Shown piece after piece: positions 50,307 to 59,564 of a stretch of 64,000 nt of DNA. The position numbers were made by a program, and so were the translations under genes. Position 1 is the stretch's first letter. Every line of letters begins with the position of its first letter. The notes under the pieces are model-generated. The model had not been told where the DNA came from. It saw only the letters and a program-made list of their open reading frames with translations, and ran no database searches. Origin of the DNA: Waddliaceae bacterium (lineage in GTDB: Bacteria; Chlamydiota; Chlamydiia; Chlamydiales; GCA-2709385); the NCBI GenBank assembly GCA_002709385.1, contig PAQS01000010.1:28814-92813 (forward strand). Reading direction: 5' to 3'.

Positions 50307-51971
50307 ATGTGTAATTTCAAGTTAATATCAAAATTGATGCTTGTAACAGTAGCATTAATTAGTTTGGCGGGTTGTCAAGCTTATGTACCAGATTTAGCAG
50401 GTACGCGAGCGGAAAACTCTGCTGAAGATCTAGAAAAAATTTATAATGGTGTGTCTGTACCAGATCACCCAATTACTTTGGATGAGATCATCCAGCTTTC
50501 TTTGCATCAGAATCTTGAGATTCGTATGCAACAACAAGAATTGGCTATTCAACATGAAATTAAAACTGCTGAAAAGCTAAAAATGCTTCCATCACTTACT
50601 GTGAATGGTGAACTTAGCTATAGAGACAAAAGTACTGCTTCTGTTTCTGAATCAGCAATTGACGGTACACCAGCATCGATTGCATCGATTTCTACTGATC
50701 AAACTCAGAAGAAATACGACATTACCGCTGCTTGGAGTATCTTAGATTTCGGTTTGAGTTATTATAGACATCGTCGCGAGCAAAATCGCACGTTACTACT
50801 TAAGTTACAACACCAACGTCTACAGCAAAACCTAGTATTTGATATCGTTCGTGCTTACTGGAGAACGATCGTAGCTAGAAAAGCCGCTGAAGGTGCTGAG
50901 CTTCTTATTGAGCTTGCAGCACAAACTCAAGTTGACTTACGTCGACAGATCGAACGTAAAATCGTTTCTGAGATCGAAGGTCTAACAAATGAAAATCGCT
51001 TGATCGATATGCAGATCAAACTAGCTATTTTCAAAAATGAGTACAACAGTGCGAAATCAGAGCTTGCTCAGTTTATGGGACTTTCTCGTGACTCTGAGTT
51101 TGAGCTTGCTGCAGCAGAACTTTTACCTGTTGGACAAATTGCTGTAGGACTTGGTGAATTAGAGCTAGAAGCTGTACAAAACCGCCCTGAACTTTTCGCT
51201 CAAGACGTAGAAGAGCAAATTCAATTAGATGACGTAAAAGCAACTTTGCTTCGTATGTTCCCTAACTTGAACCTTTTCGGCGCTTTGAACGGAAACGGTG
51301 ATTCACACTTAGTGAATAGTAACTGGCTATCTGTGGGTGCAAAAACAACTTGGAACCTACTTTCGATCCCTTCTATCTTAAAAGAGAAAAATGCGATCGA
51401 AGAAAGAGCTGAGTTAGTACGTAGAACAAGACTACAAGAATCTGTAGCCGTTCTTACTCAAGTACACCTTGCATTCATTAACCACTTAGATACAGTGGAA
51501 CAATACAGATTAGCAAAAGACCTCTATGCAGTCAAAACACGACTCTTAGAAGCTGCTAAAAAAGAACAAGCTCAAGGTGTGTTCCACGGAGCAGATATCC
51601 TAGAGTTTGAAGTAGAAACACTCTTTGCTAAAATCAATACACTTAAAGCCTACGCAGAACTACAAGTAGGCCTAGAAAGACTCGGTAACTCTGTAGGTAT
51701 TCCATTGAAATATCTAAGAGAAGGTGGAGACATCGCAACTCTAGGTGAAGTACCAACATATACTTCTACCATCGCTGGAGCTGACGATATCCACAGTACT
51801 GAAGACCTATGGAAGCGCTTGATCAAAGGAAGCTCTCTAGCATTCAAGCAAAGTGGCGACGCTTCTGTCATCACAAGCCCTGAATGGAATGTGGGATCAG
51901 ATAAATCAAGCGTAGCTCTTTTCTACCGACGTGAGACAATTCAAATGATGGAAGAAGCGCAGGCTGCATAA
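50307..51971 (+). CDS. TolC-family outer-membrane efflux lipoprotein
   Basis: Lipobox LISLAGCQ; long coiled-coil pattern with LDEIIQLSLHQNLEIRMQQQELAIQ and AVQNRPELFAQDVEEQIQLDDVKA. Confidence 0.88.
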   Translation: MCNFKLISKLMLVTVALISLAGCQAYVPDLAGTRAENSAEDLEKIYNGVSVPDHPITLDEIIQLSLHQNLEIRMQQQELAIQHEIKTAEKLKMLPSLTVNGELSYRDKSTASVSESAIDGTPASIASISTDQTQKKYDITAAWSILDFGLSYYRHRREQNRTLLLKLQHQRLQQNLVFDIVRAYWRTIVARKAAEGAELLIELAAQTQVDLRRQIERKIVSEIEGLTNENRLIDMQIKLAIFKNEYNSAKSELAQFMGLSRDSEFELAAAELLPVGQIAVGLGELELEAVQNRPELFAQDVEEQIQLDDVKATLLRMFPNLNLFGALNGNGDSHLVNSNWLSVGAKTTWNLLSIPSILKEKNAIEERAELVRRTRLQESVAVLTQVHLAFINHLDTVEQYRLAKDLYAVKTRLLEAAKKEQAQGVFHGADILEFEVETLFAKINTLKAYAELQVGLERLGNSVGIPLKYLREGGDIATLGEVPTYTSTIAGADDIHSTEDLWKRLIKGSSLAFKQSGDASVITSPEWNVGSDKSSVALFYRRETIQMMEEAQAA

Positions 51972-52039
51972 AGCACTAGGAAGTAAAATTCCTAAATAAA
52001 ACCCTCCAACCCCTTTTAGGTTGAAGGGGCTACCACCGC

Positions 52040-52080
52040 GGGAAACCTATTAACACTCGTTAATAGGTTTCCCTTTTTTT
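52040..52080 (+). terminator. Strong terminator after the TolC-like gene
   Basis: 14-bp perfect stem GGGAAACCTATTAA-CACTCG-TTAATAGGTTTCCC followed by T7. Confidence 0.9.
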
Positions 52081-52095
52081 GTGCCCTTTATTTTT

Positions 52096-52140
52096 ACCTC
52101 CAATGGCTATCTAATCTCGCATCAGATAGCCATTGGAGGT
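52096..52140. repeat. 17-bp perfect inverted repeat (hairpin)
   Basis: ACCTCCAATGGCTATCT-N11-AGATAGCCATTGGAGGT, directly after the terminator. Confidence 0.9.
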
Positions 52141-52254
52141 TTTAATAAGATTTTATTACCATGATTAATAGAAGCTATATAGAATGCGAACTAGATAAGA
52201 AACATTCACATTCATTTAATTGTAAGACTAAACAATTAGATAGTAAGGACTTCC

Positions 52255-53112
52255 ATGCGATTATTAACAACTTTATTCTTTTTATTCCCTCCTATTTACA
52301 TGTTCTCTGCTTCTTGGCAAGCTGATGCCGAACTTAATTTGCAGATGGATAGCTATCGCGTTGTATTAGCCCCAAAGCATCAAACCGTTCTTTCTTCGTC
52401 TGTTACGACAAGAGTAAAAGAAACTCCCAAGAAAATGGGAGAAAATTTCGTTGAAGGAGATCTTTTAGTTCGCTTGGATGATCTCATTTTCAGAGCTAAT
52501 GTTAAAAAAGCCCAAGCTGTGCAAGAAAGAGCACAAACAGAACTATCAGCTAAGGAAGAGCTCTTTAAAGATAATGTCGCTTCATTTTTCGAACTTAAAG
52601 ATGCAATGGCTACGCTTGCTGTAGCGGAAGCTGACTTAGCTGTCGCTCAACAAGAACTAGAAGGATGTTCTCTACTCGCTCCATATACAGGAAAAATCGT
52701 ACAGTTGTATGTTGATGATCATGAAATGGTTCAGCCAGGGCAAGCTCTTGTAGAAATTGTCGATGATAGTTTGCTTATTGCTCGCCTTCTTATTCCATCT
52801 TTACAGCTACCGAAGCTTAAAATTGCTAAAGTTTTAAATATCCATATTCGAGAAACAGGTGAAACAATCCAAGCCAGAATCACTCAAATTGGATCTGTAA
52901 TTGACCCAGCAAGCTCTATGGTAAAAGTGGATGCGGAAATCGATAATAGTAAAGGGAACCTACGTGCCGGAATGATTGGTACGACAAGATTAGGCAATCT
53001 CGATCAGTTAGATAAGCCCAAAGTCTTAGATGCTCAAAAGACAAAAGAACAACGTACGACTCCTGATAACGAAGAGTTTCCTGAACTAAGTCTTGAAATA
53101 CCAGGTAGCTAA
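52255..53112 (+). CDS. HlyD/MFP periplasmic adaptor protein
   Basis: Signal-peptide-like N-terminus; AQERAQTELSAKEELFKDNVASFFELKDA hairpin; CSLLAPYTGKIVQLYVDDHEMVQPGQALVEIVDDS. Confidence 0.88.
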   Translation: MRLLTTLFFLFPPIYMFSASWQADAELNLQMDSYRVVLAPKHQTVLSSSVTTRVKETPKKMGENFVEGDLLVRLDDLIFRANVKKAQAVQERAQTELSAKEELFKDNVASFFELKDAMATLAVAEADLAVAQQELEGCSLLAPYTGKIVQLYVDDHEMVQPGQALVEIVDDSLLIARLLIPSLQLPKLKIAKVLNIHIRETGETIQARITQIGSVIDPASSMVKVDAEIDNSKGNLRAGMIGTTRLGNLDQLDKPKVLDAQKTKEQRTTPDNEEFPELSLEIPGS

Positions 53113-53141
53113 AATCGACTGAACTGCTAAGGAGAAACATT

Positions 53142-54488
53142 ATGGCAAATCCCCAAGTTGATTCCTCGGCAGCAGTACAGCTGCTTGCACGTATTAACAA
53201 ACTCAATCTAAAAGCATTCAGTAGTAAAACAAAACAAGCTCTTACCTTTATTATTCTGAATGATACTGTACAAATCGCTCACTATGACCGTGCAACATTA
53301 TGGAGCTTTGAAGGTCCAGCTCCTATGCTTCTTGGTGTATCAGGACAATCCACTATCAGTAAATCCACAAAGATTATAGATAAGTGGACATCCTTGATGG
53401 ATGATCTTCGAGATCCTCAGTCTGCTCAAGAAATCACAGCAGATAGTTTTTCTGAAGAAAAAGAGCTGTGGCGATCCATTCAACAATCTTCTGAAGCTCC
53501 TCGCGTGCAATGGCTACCTATTTTTTGCCAAGACAAACTCACTTTAGGTATTTGGGTTGAACGATGGAACAATAAGCCCTGGCCGAAACAAGAAGTTGAT
53601 GTTCTCGGATTTCTCATGCAAGGATACGGAATTGCCTGGGAAAAACATCAACCTAAGTATCAATTTAGCTTCTTCGGTAAACGCCAAGCGTTATTTTTAG
53701 GAATTGCTGCCCTGGCCGCTCTATTTTTAATTCATGTTCCATTACGAATTGTAGCTCCCTGTGAAATCGTACCAAAAGACCCTATCGTCATTACAGCTCC
53801 TCTAAATGGGACTGTAGAACAAATGTTAGTACAACCAGGACAACAGGTACTAGAGGGCGATCTACTTTTTTCATACGATAAACAGATTCCTCTACAAGAT
53901 CTAGAAGTTGCTCAAAAACAAGTACAAATCATCGAATCTGAGCTAAATAGTGCCATGACTTTAGCGTATGAAGATGATGATACTCTAGCAAAAGTACAAA
54001 TCTTAGCTCTAAAGCTTCAGAAAGAACAAATTCAACTCAAACTTGCTCAGTATCACGCTAGTAAACTTGAGGTTACAGCACCCAATAAAGGTGTAATTAT
54101 GGTGGATAGTCCTGAAGAATGGCGCGGAAAACCCGTTACATTAGGAGAACGGGTACTCACCATTAATAACCCTCACGACACAAAAATTCGTATTTGGCTA
54201 CCAGAAAGTGATAACGTTATCTTAGATCATAACGTTCCACTGAAAGTCTTTCTTAATATTAGCCCAGAAAAAAGCCATAGAGGAAAACTTGTATATATTT
54301 CTAGCTACGCCCGAGTAAATGACAAAGGTGTACCTAGTTTTATCGCAGAAGCCGAATGGACTGAGGCTGATGAATCTCTTCGCATGGGACTCAAAGGATC
54401 AGCTATCCTTTATGGTGAAGATGTCACCCTTTTTTACTGGATGCTTCGGCGCCCTTGGGCCGCTCTTCGTAACTTAATAGGGCTGTAG
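53142..54488 (+). CDS. GAF-like domain / TM / HlyD adaptor fusion
   Basis: Soluble N-terminus resembling GAF (AHYDRATLWSFEG...VQWLPIFCQDKLTLGIWVERWNNKPW), one TM, then APLNGTVEQMLVQPGQQVLEGDLLFSYD. Confidence 0.75.
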   Translation: MANPQVDSSAAVQLLARINKLNLKAFSSKTKQALTFIILNDTVQIAHYDRATLWSFEGPAPMLLGVSGQSTISKSTKIIDKWTSLMDDLRDPQSAQEITADSFSEEKELWRSIQQSSEAPRVQWLPIFCQDKLTLGIWVERWNNKPWPKQEVDVLGFLMQGYGIAWEKHQPKYQFSFFGKRQALFLGIAALAALFLIHVPLRIVAPCEIVPKDPIVITAPLNGTVEQMLVQPGQQVLEGDLLFSYDKQIPLQDLEVAQKQVQIIESELNSAMTLAYEDDDTLAKVQILALKLQKEQIQLKLAQYHASKLEVTAPNKGVIMVDSPEEWRGKPVTLGERVLTINNPHDTKIRIWLPESDNVILDHNVPLKVFLNISPEKSHRGKLVYISSYARVNDKGVPSFIAEAEWTEADESLRMGLKGSAILYGEDVTLFYWMLRRPWAALRNLIGL

Positions 54489-54592
54489 ATTAAGGACTTC
54501 CTTATCTAAATATTTATAAAAGCTTTATAAACAATATAAATATACCCACTATTTTTAACTCTGAAAAATAATATTATTTAGTGAGTATATTT

Positions 54593-56161
54593 ATGTTAAA
54601 TTTTCCAGATCATAACCACCCTAGTTTTACTTTCGACCCAATGACTGATGAAGAAACAGAAATCAATCAGTTAATGGAAGACGCCAATCGTTGGGACCCC
54701 AAAACAGATAATATCTACAGTGACCTTTACAATCGAGTTAACACAATACGAGAAGGATTACTTCATAAAAAAAATGCTCTTGGTATCAAAAATTTGTCAG
54801 CTATTCAAAAACCAAGTCCAAGACGATTCGGTGGATTTTCTCGTATTAAAAAAGTATGCACTGAAACTTATCATTGGATTCGAGGAACAGAATCACAGCA
54901 AAGTACTTACGAAAGACAAGTATCTATCCTTCGAACTCTTACAGAAAGACTTTTAAAAGCAGCTAAGACAATAAAAGAAAAAGAATCTCACCAGTTAACC
55001 ATTGAACCTAATCTTCCTATTGAAAGCGAACCTGTTCTTGATGAATCCCCTTCAATTGGTACACGAGGCATCAAGAACCCCGGCAATACATGCTGGTTTG
55101 CATCAGTAGCTCAAATCCTGCATTGGTTACCAGAACTAAGAGAAAAATTTCCAGCTCCTACAGAGAATGAAGAAGTTACTGCAATTACAGTGCTTAGAGA
55201 CCTATGTCTCAATGAACTTTCTGCAAATGGTGCACCAATAGAAGATGTTGGGAAGTATATTGACCTGATTGCTACTTTGTCAAAAAACGGAGAATTTGCA
55301 TCTAGAAATCCAATAACACATATCCATGAACAGCAAGACGCTACTAGATTTCTACAAATTGTACTAAATAATGTGCTAGAAGCTCCTATTGCTCAACCAT
55401 CTATGCGTAAAAGCCTGGAGTTATTTGAGGGCTCAAGAGTAAGAAAGTGTAACTCAAAATACATTCAGAATCCACAAGACTACCGTACCCTAGATGAACT
55501 TCGCGAAGGAGTAATAGAACCTAACCACTTAAGTTTAGGTACACCTCCTATTGTTCCAGAGATATTATATAATTCTCTAAATCTTTCTTTAGATAGAATA
55601 AGCTCCAAGGAATTACTATATCAATATCTAGAAGATTTAAAAAGCAGAATTGAAAATGGTAAACCAGGAAAAGATATTCAAGAACTATGTCTAGAAATTG
55701 TTCGAGATGCATCTCAAAAAGGATTACACTTTTCAACATGTAAAAATACATCTCTTGATGAACTACTAGCTAACGAACTAAAAGATGAACCACTACAAGA
55801 TACACACAAATATAGAAACGATGATGGAACTGTTTATTCAGGAAAAATGATTGCTAAAACAACACTTATGCCAGAAACATTACCTAATCTTTTAGAAGTA
55901 GAAATTAAACAATTAAGCCCTTACATGAAAAATGCCTTTGATATCCCTGCTCAATGGCAGCCAATTGAAAATGGTCCACGATATCAACTAGCAGCAGCCA
56001 TCATTCACAGTGGCCGCCACTATTGGACTGTTTTAGCTAAAGAAGACGGTACCTACTTACAGGCAAATGATGCAAGCGTTACTCAGCATGAATTTGATGA
56101 TGAAATCATACAAAACTCATTAGAACTTGCATCTCATCTGTTCTACAGGAGAATAGACTAA
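54593..56161 (+). CDS. Ubiquitin-specific protease (C19/USP)-like deubiquitinase, putative effector
   Basis: Cys box GTRGIKNPGNTCWFASVAQIL and His box YQLAAAIIHSGRHYWTVLAKEDGTYLQANDASV. ATG at 54593 preferred over the GTG at 54581. Confidence 0.88.
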   Translation: MLNFPDHNHPSFTFDPMTDEETEINQLMEDANRWDPKTDNIYSDLYNRVNTIREGLLHKKNALGIKNLSAIQKPSPRRFGGFSRIKKVCTETYHWIRGTESQQSTYERQVSILRTLTERLLKAAKTIKEKESHQLTIEPNLPIESEPVLDESPSIGTRGIKNPGNTCWFASVAQILHWLPELREKFPAPTENEEVTAITVLRDLCLNELSANGAPIEDVGKYIDLIATLSKNGEFASRNPITHIHEQQDATRFLQIVLNNVLEAPIAQPSMRKSLELFEGSRVRKCNSKYIQNPQDYRTLDELREGVIEPNHLSLGTPPIVPEILYNSLNLSLDRISSKELLYQYLEDLKSRIENGKPGKDIQELCLEIVRDASQKGLHFSTCKNTSLDELLANELKDEPLQDTHKYRNDDGTVYSGKMIAKTTLMPETLPNLLEVEIKQLSPYMKNAFDIPAQWQPIENGPRYQLAAAIIHSGRHYWTVLAKEDGTYLQANDASVTQHEFDDEIIQNSLELASHLFYRRID

Positions 56162-57597
56162 AAAATAGACCCTTCTTTTTTCAAAAACTCTATTTCGTCT
56201 TGGGTAGATTCTCTACCCAGGACCTTGTTTCGGTGAGGATAGCGACCAAAACGATCAATAATCACTTTATGCCTACGAGCATAATCAACAAAACTCTGAT
56301 ACTTATTTCGATATTCCCAAGGAACCTCACTCAAAAGCTCAACCATTTTTTGTACGGATAACTCTTGCATTTTAGGGTCTTCAGAATGCTCTAAAGGCAA
56401 GTAAAAAAAGCTTCGTTGAATCGGACTCAATAAACGATCATGCCCCAAATCAATTCCCGAAAGAGTCAAAAATAAAGCTTCAGAATCCTGAGCAAATGCT
56501 TGAGAACTCTCCCTAAATAAGTTTCTCGAAAATTGATCCAATAACAAAATCAAAGCCATACGCCCTTTCGGCTCTACAGACCAATGAGAAAGTTTTCCTT
56601 CGCAAGCTAATTCATATAAAGAGAAATAACGCTCTTTAAGTAATGCATCGATTTCTACGTTTTTCCCAAACCATAATTGATGAGATTTTTGGCTATAATC
56701 TACATCACAGCTTTCACCAAACCAAAAATTCAAAATTTCTTCTTGCTTTAAACGATCATCAATATGATTGAGTGCTTCTGTATGAGGTGCCTGCCCATCA
56801 TGAATATAGATAGAGTCTTTCAAATCTGCTACTTCAGCTTCTGCTCCACCTACTAGTACTCGTAAATTAGGGGCAGCTAAAAATTCTACTCGGTTATGAC
56901 TATGTCCACAAAGAACCAAAAGGCTTTTTTCCTCTCGCCTTTCCATAATCAAACGTAACTCTTTTCCTAAACGATCACAGACAAAATGTGGAAACCATAA
57001 AGAATTACCCGGGCGGTTCTCGTACAAACAAGCTTCAGAAAAAGGTGGAACATGAGTTAATAAAATGACGTGATCATAACGTAAAAAAGCACGTTCTAGA
57101 CGTTCACAAAGGATTTCACTCGCTTCATCACCTAATTGTTGAATCGTTTCTTTCTGGCCTTCTTTATCTAGCCCCATCAAATCTTCTATATTTAGATAAT
57201 CACGAAGTTTTACTTCTGATTGATCATAATTTCCCGCTCGCCCATCAACCCATCCATCATGACCCAACAATGCTGTTTTGGGAGATAAAGGGACAATATC
57301 TCCTTCTGTAAGGTAAATAAGATCTACATGATCTTCTTCAAGATCACATAACTGCCTCCGCACTTCAGAAAACGAACTACCATAATAATCATGATTTCCA
57401 AGTACGTAATAAATAGGAATATCGATGTCTTTAACCAGACGATTAATCCAGTAAACAGTGTTTCCCTGATCTGAAATATCTCCCGTTAAAAAAAGGCCTT
57501 TTGGGTTTTGTTTTTTTATATCAGAGACAAAATTGTGATATTTATCAAAATCTACATCGCTTAAATGTAGATCAGTTCCCCAAACATATTTTGTCAT
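56158..57597 (-). CDS. Calcineurin-like metallophosphoesterase fused to DUF924
   Basis: N-terminus GTDLHLSDVDFD, LTGDISDQG, YVLGNHDYYG, LCGHSHN; C-terminus EEILNFWFGE...LILLLDQFSRNLFR...RFGRYPHRNKVLGRES, typical of DUF924. Confidence 0.88.
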   Translation of the reverse strand: MTKYVWGTDLHLSDVDFDKYHNFVSDIKKQNPKGLFLTGDISDQGNTVYWINRLVKDIDIPIYYVLGNHDYYGSSFSEVRRQLCDLEEDHVDLIYLTEGDIVPLSPKTALLGHDGWVDGRAGNYDQSEVKLRDYLNIEDLMGLDKEGQKETIQQLGDEASEILCERLERAFLRYDHVILLTHVPPFSEACLYENRPGNSLWFPHFVCDRLGKELRLIMERREEKSLLVLCGHSHNRVEFLAAPNLRVLVGGAEAEVADLKDSIYIHDGQAPHTEALNHIDDRLKQEEILNFWFGESCDVDYSQKSHQLWFGKNVEIDALLKERYFSLYELACEGKLSHWSVEPKGRMALILLLDQFSRNLFRESSQAFAQDSEALFLTLSGIDLGHDRLLSPIQRSFFYLPLEHSEDPKMQELSVQKMVELLSEVPWEYRNKYQSFVDYARRHKVIIDRFGRYPHRNKVLGRESTQDEIEFLKKEGSIF

Positions 57598-59018
57598 GAT
57601 ATTCCTTTACCAAGCTTTTCTTCTTTTTCTTCATATGAGCGTTCATCATTCATAAAATACCAAATGAAAAATACTCCAACAGCTCCTACAATACTTAAAA
57701 ACATAAATGTTGTTTTTAAAGCTGATACAAATAATTCGTTTTTAGATATCAATTCTCTATTTGCAGACTGAGACTCTGTTAACACCAACAAAAAAGCAAT
57801 CACTGCCATTCCCACTGTAGCCCCCATTTGGCGAACTAAAGTCAATACAGCTGATGCAGCTCCTCTTAAGTTTGGACGTACAATATTTACAGCACTTACC
57901 TGGCTAGGAACTAAAATAAGAGGCATTCCACAACCAAATAAAATATAACCAGGAAGAACACTCAAATAATTTTTTTGATCAAAAGACAAACTCAAATAAA
58001 CTAAACCAATTGTTTGCATCAACATCGCTAAAATCGAAACAGTTCGAAGCCCCCATTTACGAGTCATCACTCCTGTAAGTGGCGCTAAAACAACTAAGGG
58101 AAAAATAGCCGGCAAAGTCATTAAACCAGCTAACATAGGTGGATAAGCCAAAACTTCTTGGAAAAAGAACGCCATGAACACACCAGACATAAGAAGAAAA
58201 TGTGCGCAAAATAACGCTAAGTTTGCTCCAAGAAAAGTTTGTTCTTCAAAAATGCTAAAATCTAATAGTGGTTCAGAATTTTTTCTCTCAATAAATAAAA
58301 AACAAAACAAGCCCAATATACCAAGGAGAAAGAGACTAAGCGTTGGCAAAGACCACAAACCCCAAATTTGAGCCTGCATAATACCAGAAACAATTCCACC
58401 AAGCCCTAACACACTTGAAACCATTCCCCAAACATCAAAACCTTCCTTAAAATCAAGCGACTCATCTGCTGGTAAACAAGTATAGGCTCCTAAAAAACTA
58501 ATGATTCCAATAGGAATATTGATCCAAAAAATGCGATCCCATCCCCAAGTTTGCGTGATCCATCCTCCAAGAAAAGGTCCGATACAAATGAACAAGCCAC
58601 TCATCCCTATCATCGCACCTACAGAATCCCCTCTCTGATCCACAGGAAAAATTTTATACAACAAAGGCATTACAGGAGGAAGAAGCAATGCAGCTCCAAG
58701 CCCCTGCATGGCACGCCCAATAATAAGTTGTATAGGCCCTGCTGCTACTGCGCAAAGCCAAGATGCTCCTGTAAATACAATTAAAGAACTAAGAAATACC
58801 CGACGTGGACCATACAAATCAGCCATTCTACCAGAGCCAAGAAGAAAAGCACTTAAAGCAAGAAGATAAGCATTCACAATCCAATGTACTTCATGATCAC
58901 TAGCCATCATATATCGTTGAATACTAGGAAGAGCAACATTGACAATACTCTGATCAAGCATAATCATCGCCATAGAACCAACAAGAGAGAAAAGAACAAG
59001 CCACTTATTACGTATCAT
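57594..59018 (-). CDS. MFS drug:H+ antiporter, DHA2 (EmrB/QacA)-like
   Basis: MLDQSIVNVALPSIQRYM, WIVNAYLLALSAFLLGSGRMADLYGPRRVFL, GRAMQGLGAALLLP. Confidence 0.9.
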   Translation of the reverse strand: MIRNKWLVLFSLVGSMAMIMLDQSIVNVALPSIQRYMMASDHEVHWIVNAYLLALSAFLLGSGRMADLYGPRRVFLSSLIVFTGASWLCAVAAGPIQLIIGRAMQGLGAALLLPPVMPLLYKIFPVDQRGDSVGAMIGMSGLFICIGPFLGGWITQTWGWDRIFWINIPIGIISFLGAYTCLPADESLDFKEGFDVWGMVSSVLGLGGIVSGIMQAQIWGLWSLPTLSLFLLGILGLFCFLFIERKNSEPLLDFSIFEEQTFLGANLALFCAHFLLMSGVFMAFFFQEVLAYPPMLAGLMTLPAIFPLVVLAPLTGVMTRKWGLRTVSILAMLMQTIGLVYLSLSFDQKNYLSVLPGYILFGCGMPLILVPSQVSAVNIVRPNLRGAASAVLTLVRQMGATVGMAVIAFLLVLTESQSANRELISKNELFVSALKTTFMFLSIVGAVGVFFIWYFMNDERSYEEKEEKLGKGIS

Positions 59019-59458
59019 GAAATAGACCGATTTTCTGCCTTAGATAAAAGCACATCAATAGAATATCTATTGATCAAGTTTCTCAATGAAAAAAACATTT
59101 TTTTTGGCAATTCATCAATAGAAAACCATTCCCAAGATATACACTTGTCAGGTTCACATAACTCAGGCTCTCCAAAAACATCATCTGCACGAATAAACGC
59201 TGTCAAATAGTGCTTTTTTTCTTCTTCAAAAATATCATTGGACCAAGGAAGAGGAGTAAACATCGTCGCTTTTAAAGCTGTCTCTTCAAAAAGTTCTCTT
59301 GCAGCGCAATCTTCTACACTTTCTCCAAAATCTAAATGACCACCAGGAGGGCTCCAAGTCCCCTCTCCATGTGAGCCTTGCCTTAAGCCAAGTAAAATTT
59401 TCTTATCTCGAAAAATAAGAACACCTACACCCGCGCGCACCTGCAAGTTATTTTGCAT
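59015..59458 (-). CDS. Nudix hydrolase
   Basis: Nudix box GGHLDFGESVEDCAARELFEETALKA. Confidence 0.93.
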   Translation of the reverse strand: MQNNLQVRAGVGVLIFRDKKILLGLRQGSHGEGTWSPPGGHLDFGESVEDCAARELFEETALKATMFTPLPWSNDIFEEEKKHYLTAFIRADDVFGEPELCEPDKCISWEWFSIDELPKKMFFSLRNLINRYSIDVLLSKAENRSIS

Positions 59459-59564
59459 ATGTATTTCTCCGGCGCTTACTACCAGCTAAGAGAATATCTT
59501 TTAGAAAAGAAATGTGCAAGAAACGGAAGGAGGCCTCGAAAGTAAAAGGCCTCCTGTAAAAAGA

